Shown one piece after another: positions 37,154 through 48,498 of a stretch of DNA of 64,000 bases. Every line of letters begins with the position of its first letter. Position 1 is the stretch's first letter. A program made the translations under genes and the position numbers. The stretch comes from Puffinus mauretanicus (lineage: Eukaryota > Chordata > Aves > Procellariiformes > Procellariidae). The notes beneath the pieces are model-generated. The model was not told where the DNA came from and searched no databases. It saw only the letters and a program-made list of their open reading frames with translations. The stretch lies in the NCBI GenBank assembly GCA_023333565.1, contig JAJKFH010001650.1, positions 48,741 to 112,740 of the forward strand, given 5' to 3'.

Positions 37154-40100
37154 GTGAGACAATGAAGAGCCCAACTAGAGCAGAGATAAAATTATATGCG
37201 TGCAAAAGGTGAATAAGAATGCATCAGGTGCTCTGCTAATTGCCTTAACTTTGCTCCCTTAACTGACAGAGGAGAAGGATGATTCTAAAACTACTGTTTA
37301 CTGCATCAAAGCTAGCCTCTGCTCTCTGGTCTCATGGAAAAGTGTGTAAGGCCATGCTAAAATATACCAAGAGTTCACAGAATCACAGAATAGTTGAGGT
37401 TGAAAGGGATCTCTGGAAACGGTCTAGTCCAGCCGCCCTGCTCAAAGCAGGGTTGATTAGAGGGGGTTACTTAGGACGTGTCCTTGAGTATCTCCAAGGA
37501 CGGAGACTCCACAACCTTTCTGGGCAATCTGTTCCAGTGTTCAATCACCCTTACAGTAAAAGAGGTTTTTCTTGTGTTTAACTGGAATTTCCTATATTTC
37601 AATTTGTGTCTTGTGTCTTGTCCTTTCACTGGGTACCACTGAGAAGAGTTTGGCTCCATCTTCCTTACACCCTTCCATCAGGTATTTATACTCACTGATA
37701 AAATAAGAGTTGGGAAGGACAGGGAGATAGAGCTTTGAAGCTACTTCCCATATTATCAGCATATAGATGCAGCTATATAGTGGCAGACTGAACGTTGGCC
37801 AGGCAGTTATCTAAAAATGGCACGGGTGTGTTGGTGGGGGTGAGCAGGTAGTGGCCAAGCAGCTTGATACAACCTTCCTGTGTGGTTACGTGACCAAAAA
37901 AATGCCTGTTATCATTGGATTAATGAGTAAGGGAATGTTCAGTGGCAGTGATGTTTTCCCCTCACCTCTCATCCTCACATACAGAACAGGCACCTTGGAT
38001 AGCAATTCTGTTTCCAGTTCTGGGGCCCACAATGTTTAAAGGAACCTTTAAATGGAAAGGTTCCTCTTTAAAAAAGAAGTTGAAATGGAGGCGGTGCAGC
38101 AGCGCAGCGTTGGAGTGTGAGGTGCTGGGGAACAGATCAGTCAGGGCGTAAGCAGGCACAGATCGCTGATGTCTTTCTTGCCTTCTTTTCCTAGGTGGTA
38201 GCCATAGTGATGGACATTTTCACTGATGTGGATCTGCTGTTTGAGGTGTTGGATGCTGCTGCTCGCAGAGTGCCTGTGTACATCTTGCTGGATGAAATGA
38301 ACTCTCAACTTTTCCTCGATACAGCTGCTAAATGCAGAGTCAATCTTAACTATGTGGAGGTGAGCAAACCAAAGATCTGACCTGCCCCTAATTCGCATCC
38401 TGAGGGGGTTATGTCCTGGGGCACAGAGGGCTGTTATGACAGTAAAAACCTGAGAAAGGGGAAAATGGGCCAGGGCCTAGTGAAAGATGAGTATGAAGAA
38501 AGCTAGGAGAGCTAGCACAACAATACAGGGCTGAAGCATGAGGACACACTAAGAAATACGTTTATCTATCCATTGCGTATGCAGACAGAATCGCTAGTGC
38601 GGAGGAATAAAAATGGTGGCAGGATGGAAGTTAAAAGAGCAAGGGGAAGAAGGAGGGGCTGGGGGAGGGAAGTAACAGCTTCCAATTGAGTCAGTGCCTT
38701 GTCTGGTTTGCAGTTCCTAAGGGTGAGGACAGTTTCTGGCCCAACCTACTACTGCCGCACAGGGATGTCCTTCAAAGGCCATGTGAAAGAGAAATTCCTC
38801 TTGGTGGACTGCATGGTGGTGCTGAGTGGCAACTACAGGTGAGAAGCAACGTTACATGTCCCAATTTCAGTGGTTAATTGGTAAAGCAGTGCTTTGGCAC
38901 TTCCAAATAAACATCCGTGACAAAAGTTTTTCTCACTGAAGGATACCGAGCAGCAATTTTCAGGAAAAATACACCATTTTGCAACTGAGGTAGATACACC
39001 AATTAAACAAGCCCTCAGGCCCCGACACCTGAAGCCAAGCTTCCTTCACATCAAGTGTAAACAATCTGTAAAAAAGATGCAGTAATTATAAGGTGGGTTA
39101 AGCCTAGCAGGCAGCTAAGCCCCATACAGATGTTCGCTCACTACTCCCAGCAGGATGTGGGAGAGAATCGGAAGGGCAAACGTGAGAAGACTCGTGGGTT
39201 GAGATGAAGACAGTTTAATAGCTAAAGCAAACCTGCACATGCAAGCAAAGCAAAATAAGAAATCCATTCACTACTTCCCATCGGCAGGCAGGTATCTAGC
39301 CATTTCTAGGAAAGCAGAGCTTGACTTGGGAAGGCAAACGCCGTAACACTGAGCGTCTTCCTCCTTCCTGCACAGAATCACAGAATGATTCGTAAAATGT
39401 AAAGGCCTACTCCTTGGTTTCCAACTGTTCTGTTTGGAAGGGAGTTGTTGGATTAGGGTTGCTCAGTGGTGCCCAGTGGCAGGGCCAGAGGCAATGGGCA
39501 CAGACTGAAACACAGGAGATTCCATTTGAACATAAAGAAACACTTTTTTACTGTGAGGTTAACTGAACACTGGACTAGGTTGCCCGGGGACCGTGTGGAG
39601 TCTCTCTCCTTAGAGATATTAAAAAACCATCTGGACACGGTCCTGCGCAACTGGCTCTAGGTGGCCTTGCTTGAGCAGGGGGGTTTGGACCAGATGACCA
39701 CCAGAGGTCCCTTTCAACCTCAACCATTCTGTGATTCTGTGAAAACTGGACTCAGTACTCCAGATACAGTGTCACAAGTGCTGACTGGGGGGGAATAATT
39801 GCTTCCATTGACCTGTTGGCTGCAGTTTTACTACTGCATCCCTGTATGTGTTGAGCCACCATTGCTGCAAAGGTGCTGCTGTCTTTTTTCATCTTGTTGC
39901 CTGCCAGAACCCCCAAGTCATTTTCAGCCAAGCTGCTTTCTAGATAGTCATCCTCAGCCTGTATTGGTGGATGGGGTTGTTCCATCCCAGGTGCAAGATT
40001 CTGCACTTGCCTTTGCTGAATTTCGTGAGGTTCCTGACAGCACATTTCCCCAGCCTGTTGAGGTCCCCCTGACTGGCACATCAACTGTGCCATCCCCCCA

Positions 40101-43100
40101 TTGCGGTGTCATCTGCAAGCTTGCTGAGGATGCAACTGCCCTGTTGTCCAGGTCATTAATGAATTAATGACAGTGTTAAAGACTATTTCCCCAAGCCCTG
40201 CCCCCCGAGGAGCACCGCTTACAACTGTCCACCAGTCAGACTTCACATCACTGACGACCACCCTTTAAGCCTGACAGTGCAAGCAATTTCCTGTTTACTG
40301 TGTGGCACACTCATTCAGTTTGCGGCATTCCAATTTGGCTACAAAGATACTTAGGTAAAGGCCATGTGGAAACCCTTGCTAAAGTCAAAAAAAACCTCAT
40401 CTTCTGCTGTCCCCTTGTCCATGCAGCCAGCCTTCTCTTTGTAGAAGGTAATCAGATTGGGTCAAGCATGGTTTGCCCGTGGTAAATCCCTCCTGTCTGA
40501 TCCCAGTTTTCTTTCTGTTATTCCTATGCCTGGAAATGGCTTCCAGGAAGATTTGTTCCGCGATTTTCCCTCAGACTGAGGTAAGGCTGACTTGCTGTAG
40601 TTCCCTAGTTGATCCTTTTGCTCTTTTTAAAGATGAGCACAACATTTTAGTTATAAAAACCAATTACAACCCAAAGTAATTGCAGGAGCACCTACTTCAT
40701 ATAAGGATTATCATCAGCTCGCTCTCTTGCTGTTGTTACTACTGACTGGCTTTTTTTAGAACAGAATTCAGTCATTTATTGCCTTGTAAAATCCTCTGCA
40801 AAGATGTGATGCCAAATCAATTCATAATGATGAGGCTTGGGAACAATAGTGTCTAATGAATGGCTGCCTGAGCAATAAATAGTATCAGGAGAATTTTCTT
40901 CAGGCAAGCAAAATGGTTTAATGTAAAGTGGTACAATGGAGTGACTTGATGCTAATACACTATAATTACTTCTATTTCTCTTTGTAGTTTTATGTGGTCT
41001 TTTGAGAAGATTCACAGAAGCATTGCACACATCTTCCAGGGGGAGCTGGTGGCCAGCTTCGACGAAGAATTCCGAATTTTGTTTGCACAGTCAGAACCTC
41101 TTGTTCCTCCAGCCAATGTCTTGGCAAAGGCAGAGAACACATTTGCCATGGCTCCCTTTGGCAATAACATGCCTTTCTTTCCCAAAAAAGCACCCCTGAT
41201 GTTTCAGAGGGATGACAATCTTTTTCCCTCCTTTATGGACAGAGTTGATCCAGACAGGTACTTCCTGTCAAATTTCAGGCGGGATGACATGCTGCGCCAT
41301 ACTGTGGAGGGGTCGGCCATGCGAATGTATAAAAAGGTAGAAATGGAGAATTCTCAGATGGATCCTGTCAGGGGTTTTCTCCGTTCCAAGCAGTTGGAGT
41401 TGGATGCTTTTAAGAGACACAGTTTTGCAGAAGGAACATTTGAAAATTTTGCTTCTTCTAAACAGTATGCCAGGCAGATGTTTATGAACAATATGGATGA
41501 ATTTAAAATCCAGTCTAGTCATTTTCAGAAGGATCAGTTCTACCAGTACCAGTTTGAACATCCCCATCTTTCTGGCAGGCCTCAGGGACTCTTTGAGAGA
41601 ATCCGAGGTGGTAGGCCAGGATTCAATGAACTGGAAGACTATGGAGAGGGACCCAGATATCCTGAACTTGAATCAAATTTTCCACAGGAGGGTTTCCCCT
41701 TAAGGCTGGATTATGTACCTTCAAATTCTTCCAGGGAAGTGAGACATGGCTCTGATCAGCTGAATCCTGCAGGCAATGGCCCGATGGGAATGATGTTAAG
41801 AAGGCAGAATATAGGACAGAAATTTATTTGCCAGACTTCTCCCACACAGAAACAAAGCCTGGAACAACGCCTGTTCTTACAAGACAAAGATGAGGACCTA
41901 GATGACGACAAGAACACACAGGAAAATAGAACAGGTTTACGTAACTGGAGGATTTCTTCATACCTTAGCGCGTACCAGTCCGAACCAGAAGAAGGTCTTC
42001 CAATGCCTATGGAATCAGAGGCATATAATGATGTTCTTGGGGATACCCTCACCAAGCACCCCACTGACCTCATCCCAGCATTCAAATCCCCTATGTCTTT
42101 TAATAGCAAATCACTGGGAATTGAAAGTGCCAAAGAATTTGCAGATCCTGATAGAGTAGGTGAAGAAACCCCTATAACGAAACAAGATGCCTTTAGGTCC
42201 AGAATAAATCCTTTGATCCAGAGGAGCTCAAGACTCAGGTCCTCTCTGATTTTCAGTGCTGCCAAGTTAGATCAGCCTAACACCACAATAGAAAAGGTTC
42301 AGATGATCCAGAAAGAACAAATGTCCAGTGAATTGACAAAAGACAATGAAACTATAAAGACAGCCACCTCATCTAAAGTGGCAGAACTTTTAGAGAAGTA
42401 CAAAGCTGTGGGCAAAGACACAGAGCGAGCTACAGTCACTCATACAAAAGCTGTTTCCAGTTATCTGCAGGAAGAATCACAGAACACAGAGAAGAAATGT
42501 ACCAAATCCGTGCAATATAAGATTCTGGAGAGTAGGATACTAGACTCCAAAGACTCCTGCAGTACTTACAAAGTACATGGAGAGGCTGACAGACCATTTG
42601 GAATGGCCTCATCAACCCCCCAGCTTGTTGACACATTGAGTAAAGATCCCCTAGCACATATTAGCACTAAGGTGGACAAATTATCATCTCGGTTTTACCC
42701 CACAGAGAATAAACCTGCTCTTCCAGAGAAGGAGAGTCTTATATTTGTAGGAGATACTCAGAAATTGACTCTTCCAGAGAAGAAGGAAAGAGTGACATTC
42801 AAAGACGACACTCAAAAATTAGTCAATACAGAACTGAAGAAACCACAGATTAGGACAAGTACCACATCAGTTCTTGAAAACTTATCGAGAAGTCAAGGAT
42901 CTGACAGCTCTCTCAATAAATCTGAGGAAGACTGTTCAAAACAAGAACAAAATCCAATGGAATTTTTAAGAAAAGGGTCACTACGGCTGAAGCAGCTTTT
43001 GAACCCAAAAGGCGAAAAGAAATTGGAGGAGGAATCCACTTCTGAGAGTGGAAAATCTGACAAGCAGGCTGTGGTTCTCAAACGATCTTCCATAGGGGAC

Positions 43101-43634
43101 TGTCAGGAAATGATGGAGGAAGAAAAAACCCATAAATTTGCAACACCACTTCTTCCCAAAAGCAGCCAGCCAACACAGGGGAGATTTCCTTCATCCACAG
43201 CTAACATCCTGTACAGCAGCAACCTCCGTGATGATACCAAGGTGATTTTGGAACAAATCTCTGCAAACAGTCAGAAGAACAGAGCTGAACTGGCCAAGCA
43301 ACTACCATCCACTAGTAATCCTGATCTTTCTAAGTCAACTGCAAGTTTGGAAAGGAAAGGTGAGAAGGAGAAGAGCTGTAACATCCACAGGTCAGAGAGT
43401 TTTGGGAGCCAGAAACGAAATCTTCAGCGGCAACCATCAGAGGATAGAGATACCCTTCTGAAAAAAATGGAGAATATGCGGAAGGAGAAGCGAGTCTACA
43501 GTAGATTTGAGGTCTTCTGCAAAAAGGATGAGCATACAAGTCAAAGTGAAGAGGAATATGACACAGATGCCAAAGACAAGAAGATGGGAAAATTCATGCC
43601 CAAAATCCTGGGGACCTTCAAGACCAAAAAATGA
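36707..43634 (+). CDS. FAM83H: FAM83H, complete coding sequence in four exons
   Basis: Join 36,707-37,153, 38,195-38,359, 38,714-38,838 and 40,988-43,634: 3,384 nt, 1,127 residues plus stop. All introns are GT-AG and the phases agree. FAM83H is a cytoplasmic scaffold that recruits casein kinase 1 to keratin filaments; truncating mutations in its last exon cause amelogenesis imperfecta in humans. The N-terminus MARRSQSSSQGDNPL is diagnostic. The DUF1669 (PLD-like, non-catalytic) domain spans about residues 15-285. The CK1-docking F-x3-F motif is present as F270 and F274 (SFDEEF). The C-terminal half is Ser/Lys-rich and ends with conserved blocks NLRDDTK (about 991), KRVYSRFEVFCKK (about 1080) and KILGTFKTKK. 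Length is close to human (about 1,180). A 17-residue tandem duplication lies at 824-857. MAPK15 converges on it from the right. Confidence 0.97.
37376..37700 (-). repeat. CR1 LINE 3' end in FAM83H intron
   Basis: Left end CACAGAATCACAGAATAG, then GGTTGAAAGGGATCTCTGG and TTCTGGGCAATCTGTTCC: the antisense of a CR1 3' UTR and last ORF2 codons. It lies within the 1.04 kb intron 37,154-38,194. The open frames here are antisense shadows. Confidence 0.93.
38195..38359 (+). CDS. FAM83H: FAM83H second coding exon
   Basis: Acceptor CTTTTCCTAG, donor GAG|GTGAGC, 55 codons in phase 0-0 (residues 150-204). It encodes VVAIVMDIFTDVDLLFEV and VPVYILLDEMN, the core of DUF1669. Confidence 0.97.
38714..38838 (+). 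CDS. FAM83H: FAM83H third coding exon
   Basis: Acceptor TTTGCAG, donor ACAG|GTGAGA, 125 nt, residues 205-245 plus two bases of the serine codon 246. It encodes FLRVRTVSGPTYYCRTG and GHVKEKFLLVD, the family's degenerate counterpart of the phospholipase D motif. Confidence 0.97.
39119..39371 (-). repeat. Truncated ERV LTR in FAM83H intron
   Basis: Same LTR family as the one at 63,313-63,867, and the same orientation. Shared landmarks are GGGAGAGAATCGGAAGGGCAA, CTCGTGGGTTGAGAT and GACAGTTTAATAGC. Only the 3' half of the LTR (minus-strand sense) remains; it stops where the CR1 tail CACAGAATCACAGAATGA begins, so the junction is a truncation or a later insertion. Confidence 0.8.
39372..40640 (-). 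mobile_element. CR1 LINE interrupted by an opposite CR1
   Basis: A minus-strand CR1 begins with its tail at 39,372 and resumes at 39,748 (ACTGGACTCAGTACTCCAG) through late reverse-transcriptase codons to about 40,640 (CTGACTTGCTGTAGTTCCCT). Frames are heavily broken. The gap is filled by a plus-strand CR1 3' end. Confidence 0.85.
39436..39747 (+). mobile_element. CR1 3' end inserted within the preceding CR1
   Basis: Plus-strand CR1: last ORF2 codons (HRRFHLNIKKHFFTVRLTEH, 39,466-39,660), the 3' UTR (GACCAGATGACCACCAGAGG) and the tail ATTCTGTGATTCTGTG, which abuts the interior of the minus-strand copy at 39,748. It inserted after the outer element. Confidence 0.9.
40988..43634 (+). CDS. FAM83H: FAM83H last coding exon
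   Basis: Acceptor CTCTTTGTAG at 40,978-40,987. The first base completes serine 246, and the frame then reads FMWSFEKIHRS without a break for 882 codons to TGA. It holds the end of DUF1669 with the CK1-docking phenylalanines and the entire C-terminal region. As in mammals, about three quarters of the protein is in this one exon, the exon where human disease truncations cluster. Confidence 0.97.
42720..42822 (+). repeat. FAM83H: 51 bp in-frame tandem duplication in FAM83H
   Basis: Two adjacent 17-codon units start at 42,720 and 42,771. Unit 1 reads LPEKESLIFVGDTQKLT and unit 2 LPEKKERVTFKDDTQKL. They share LPEK, a central F and DTQKL. Confidence 0.9.
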
Positions 43635-43791
43635 TCACAGAAATACTATTTAATTCCATATAATCACTGACTGTCAAAGGGGAGTGAGGAAGTAACTTGT
43701 TTATGATGGCTGTAAGCACCATAGGCAATACTCTTCGTGGTTAGTGAGTGGAAATGTGTTCAGCATTAGACTCCTACGGCACAATTTGCCC

Positions 43792-43881
43792 AATAAAGTA
43801 ATGTGGTATCAGGCAACCTTATCACAGTATGTTTCAAATAAAATTGTTAAAATGCCAAGATGCCTAAAACAAAGAAATAAA
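43792..43881 (+). terminator. FAM83H: Three clustered poly(A) signals of FAM83H
   Basis: AATAAA occurs at 43,792-43,797, 43,837-43,842 and 43,876-43,881, that is 158-242 bases after the stop. The 3' UTR therefore appears short, and several closely spaced cleavage sites are likely. Confidence 0.75.
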
Positions 43882-43899
43882 GTAAGAGTCTCTTTATGT

Positions 43900-46800
43900 T
43901 ATGCTCAGGGAATATTTTCAGCAGACAAAGCAATTCCACTTTCAGAAGGAAAGAATAAAAAATAGAAAATTCAATACTTGAGTTCAGTCCAGGAAAGAAA
44001 AATACACACAGACACACACACGCGCGCATGAACTGGAAAAAGTGTTTAAAAACTAATTGTTTCTCAGGTACAGTTATCTCTTCTTTGTATCTAATAACAA
44101 ATCAAATATGGGAGGCACCTTTTTGAAGGTTTACGGGGGAGAAAAATATTGTAAACAACTTTTTGCCCTTATGTATAGTTATGGTCTTGTCTAGCAGTAC
44201 GTGTTCAGCTTTCATATTTACCATTTTCTAAGCCTATTGGTTCTGTTTTGTTATTAATTCGTTTCCTTATGTATAATGGAAGTACTGCTTTAGGAGGTGA
44301 GCTGAACGAAGCAGCTGAAAGGCCATAAAAAAGGAAACCGACGTGCTATTGATGGAGAAGGACCTGGTTTTAGAACTCCTCTTCAGCTGAGTCGGGAGTT
44401 TACTTAAGCATCTAAAATGCTGTCTTGGCCAAGTAGTAACTTCCTTGACAATGTAACTCCAATTCATTAAGTGACTGTGGGGAGGAGGGGACGTTCATTT
44501 GTTAGCACATCTTTCCACGTGAAGACAAGGAAAGAAGGGACTCATAACAATGGAAGGAATAAGGCTGCTGGAATTTTCAAGCTCGGAATGTTTTCTCTCA
44601 TGTAACTTTCTTGTAGTAGTTTGGTACCAAGCTTAACCATGCAGCTTTAAAACAGTCCAGATTAGCCTGTAGGTTCATGCTGTTGTGTTACAGTGTCTTG
44701 CAGGTCAGAAGGTAGAGACAGGGGCTATCAAGGTTGTACATAATGTTTAGTTACTTAGCTGTTAGGTTTTTTTCCTCAGCTTGGACTGTCTCTGCTTGGC
44801 ATCCAGCAGGATTGCCATATTCGGATTTTTTTTTTTCCTGATCTTTGTGCCATAGTCTAAAGAGATGACAGGGAAGAATGCTCTCACATGGAACTAGGCT
44901 ACCGAATTTCCCATTCCCATTAGCGTGGGTTCATGATTACCAACTTGTGACACTAGCTGCAAGCTCAGCAAACCAGTTCAGGTACGTGGCTGACAGATGG
45001 AGGCAAGAGGCTGCATTGGTTCCTGAAGGTAACTTTAGTAGGGTCTTTAAAACTTTAGCTTTTTTTTAGGATGCCAGCTCCCATGGTAGCAGGCTTTATA
45101 TAATTTACATACCTGTAACAATTAATGATTATTCTACTGTTCGTTGAAAACCCTGGGAAATGAATGTGCAGAAAGATAGATTGTCTGATCTGAAAAAAAA
45201 ATTAATCTGATTTCCATATTAATACAGATGGTGGTAAAAATCTGCAAGAATCAAGAGGAATTATCATTTTAACATGAGCAGGTAAACCTAGAAATAAAAT
45301 TAAGAGAGGAAAAAAGGAAAAAAAAAGAGGGAAGAAGCGGCCAAAACTGGAAAAAAAGCTGAAATGGATTTCTTACGCTTATTCCATATTGTATAAATGT
45401 ATACCATTTCAGATACAACCCGTAATCTGTTACGTACAAATTCATAAATGAATGCTGTATGTATACTTATTTTGTCTGCTCTTAGTAATGAATCAGATCC
45501 AGTTATTGGTGGGTCCCAAAATGAACTGTAGCGATCAATACAGTTGTTCTCTGCCAGATGATACAGACAGAGGTTATTTTACTCTAGAGGAAGATAGGCT
45601 ATATAGATATATATCCTATTACACATATGCTAGCTCTATGTTGTGTAATTCTTACTCACATTATTCCATACTTCCCCAGCCTTTCCCAAACCTACCTGCT
45701 CTAGCATCATTCTGTTACAGACAAGTTAGAAATATCTCTATAGTCACAGATTACATTAACATTTTAGAATTTTGCTGTATTTGTTTAGATTTTTAGAATT
45801 CTATCTTGCTCAGCATGGTGCGTTCAGTGTAAAAGTATGTTCCTGACCAGAACTAGAATGACTCATCTCTTTTAGTGATACGTTGATTACTAGATGTTGT
45901 AGGTGTATACAAATAGTGCAGAATAACTAATTCACTTGGTAATAACAAAAGCCATTTTAAGAACAAAAAGTTAGCATTACAGCCCATCACCTCTCAGTCT
46001 GAGACTAGGTTCAGAGAGGATCTTAGATGTTGCGTTGTATGGTCAAATTGCTAGGTGCTAGGCTTTCAGTGGAAGTCGCAACCCTGAATTAAGCAGTAGG
46101 CTCCCTTTTCCGTGCATGAGAACTGGCATCTTAGACTCACAAGAGTCAACCCGCTGCACAGAGCACTGCCTACACAACATGTCCACCCTGTCATCGCTAT
46201 TTCCTATATCTACCTGTACCTGAGACAGACAGGAAATGCCTATTTTATGACTATACCAGAAAAAAACAGGACTTCCCCGTGAGCTGCGTTCCCAGCTCCC
46301 TAGCATTACCAGACAAGTGTCTGTACAAGACCACACCTGGTACCAGAAATGAATGTACTTTTTTTTTTACTTAACCAGCCTTTGGTGTTTAGGTACTAAA
46401 AGATAAAATGGATATTCTGTCAATGGCAGTGGTACTCACATGTTGGAATTTAGTGCCTGAATCCCCTCTGTAACTGTAGTCCCAACGTTCAGGAATAACA
46501 ATCATTTATCACAGGTGAAGTAAAATTTCAGGGACAGAGACTTCTTATAAGAACTTCAAGTTAATGAGGAGAATGTACCAAAGATCAGCATTAAAACAGG
46601 ATATAGTCTTAAAGTTTACTATAGTCACACTGTTGCCTGATAACAACTTCAGCCTGATATTTCAGCAGTATTATCTCTTGGAACATTGCTTTCTGAAAGC
46701 AAAAAAGAAATTACCATATTATTCATTGAACAAGACACCCCTGTATTTTTCCCTTTCACACACAGCAAACATTGACGGAACGACAAAGATTTACTGTAGT

Positions 46801-47115
46801 GCAATATAAAGTAATTATTATTACAATATTTACAATATTAAAATATTACAATATTACATGGTAGGTAAGCTATTAAATATTGTAGCAGAATCCACCTATA
46901 TTTAAAATTATTTTCTACTTGATTTTAATGAAAATAAGCTAGTATTGATTATGTTCATTTACCCCAGAAGAGTCATAGAAAATAGTAGAAAATAAAATGA
47001 AGGGCTTTAAGATTATCTGCGAAGAGTTTAGTCGTCTTGGTCTTCAGAGAACAGTTAGTTACCTGTTCCGCTCAAAAAAAATCCGCATTTAGGCAGTGCA
47101 CCTGAAACTGCTAAG
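43900..47115. other. Intergenic region between FAM83H and MAPK15
   Basis: AT-rich, with no supported exon. At 46,815-46,858 there is a run of imperfect ACAATATT units. The 114-codon frame at 45,452-45,796 is Tyr/Ser-rich and has no family resemblance. Confidence 0.5.
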
Positions 47116-47899
47116 AATCATAGAATGGGTTGGAAGGGACCTTCAGAGATCATCTAGTCCAACCCACCTGCCTTGGGCAAGGGCATTTTTCACTAGATGA
47201 GGTTGCTCAAAGCCCCGTCCACCCTGACCTTGAACACTTCCAAGGATGGGGCACCTACAACTTCTCTGGGCAACCTGGTCCAGTGTATCACCACCCTCAT
47301 TGTAAAAAATTCTTCCTTGTGTCCAATCTAAACCTACCTTCTTTCAGTTTAAAACCATTGCCCTTTGTTCTGTCACTACAGGCCTTGGTAAAAAGTCTCT
47401 CTCTGTCCTTCTTATAAGCCCCCTTTAAGTATTGAAAGGCCGCAATAAGGTCTACCCAGAGCCTTCTCTGCTCCAGGCTAAACAACCCCAACTCTCTCAG
47501 CCTTTCTTTATAAGAGCGGTGTTCCAGCCCTTGGAACATTTTCTTGGCCCTCCTCTGGACCTGCCCTAACAGGTCCATGTCTTTCTTGCACTGGGGACCC
47601 CCCCAGAGTACTGCAGGGGAGGTCTCACGAGAGCCGAGTAGAGGAGGAGAATCACCTCCCTCGAAATGCTGGCCATGCTTCTTTCGATGCAGCCCAGGAT
47701 ACGCTTGGCTTTCTGGGCTGCAGGTGCACATTGCTGGCTCATGTCCAGCTTTTCATCCACCAGTACCCCCAAGTCCTTCTCGGCAGGGCTGCTCTCAATC
47801 CCTTCATCCCCCAGCCTGTGTTGATAGCGGGGGTTGCCCCGACCCAGGTGCAGGACCTTGCACTTGGCCTTGTTGAACCTCAGGAGGTTCACATGGGAC
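47116..47899 (-). repeat. CR1 LINE 3' half
   Basis: The minus-strand CR1 begins with the tail AGAATCATAGAATGGG and runs through the 3' UTR and late RT codons ([20 protein letters not shown]) to about 47,899. It is nearly identical over its first 490 bases to the copy at 53,766-54,352. It lies about 400 bases beyond the MAPK15 stop. Confidence 0.95.
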
Positions 47900-48202
47900 C
47901 TGAATATGTCTGAGTACGTCTAAAGGGCCTGAGTAGTATGAATATGTCTAAATACATTCAAGTATCAGAATATTGCAGTTTTCTGTAATTTTTTGCAATA
48001 ATTCAAACAAGGAATATGAACTGACAGTATTCATTGTTCTCAAGGTATGGGAGCAAATAGTGCTGTGCCCTTGTCTGGTAAGACTGGAAGGCAAAGGGAT
48101 TAGATTCTCTTTCCTGTTGGTTTGTACAGAGAAAAACAGTACATTGTTCCATGCAATGAATAAAGCATTTCCCTTCAGCTGGGGTAACTGTCAAATGCCT
48201 GT

Positions 48203-48208
48203 TATATT
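48203..48208 (-). terminator. MAPK15: Possible variant poly(A) signal of MAPK15
   Basis: No AATAAA or ATTAAA is found on the minus strand between the MAPK15 stop (48,292) and the CR1 at 47,899. The AATATA variant here, 84 bases past the stop, is the best candidate. Confidence 0.3.
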
Positions 48209-48291
48209 TTGCTCTCACTTGCTGTTACTGGCTCATTTAGGGGACTGATGAGATGAGCTGTACCTGACCTGATTAGTAGAACATTCCATAT

Positions 48292-48498
48292 TCACTGCTT
48301 ATGTTGTTGGGAGGACTTTGATATTGGAAGACACTGCAGTGCAGATTTACATATGGTTCCATAGGCCTGGGAGTAACTGCCCATTGATGCTTTTGGATCA
48401 CCAGCAGCTCCCATATTTGCAGTAATCTGGAACATCTTTTTACTGGACTTCGGAAGGGGCCGAACGTCTTTGCTGTGAAACTGAGTATTTCTTGGATT
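48292..48498 (-). CDS. MAPK15: MAPK15 last exon
   Basis: Acceptor TTTTCTTTCTTGCACAG, then 68 codons in phase 0 to TGA at 48,292-48,294. GSYSQAYGT near the end matches the conserved C-terminus of the family and fixes the frame. Confidence 0.93.
   Translation of the reverse strand, partial: NPRNTQFHSKDVRPLPKSSKKMFQITANMGAAGDPKASMGSYSQAYGTICKSALQCLPISKSSQQHKQ

Noticed and set aside
41002..43539. Overlapping open frames inside the FAM83H last exon
   Set aside because: Out-of-frame or antisense shadows of the 882-codon FAM83H frame.
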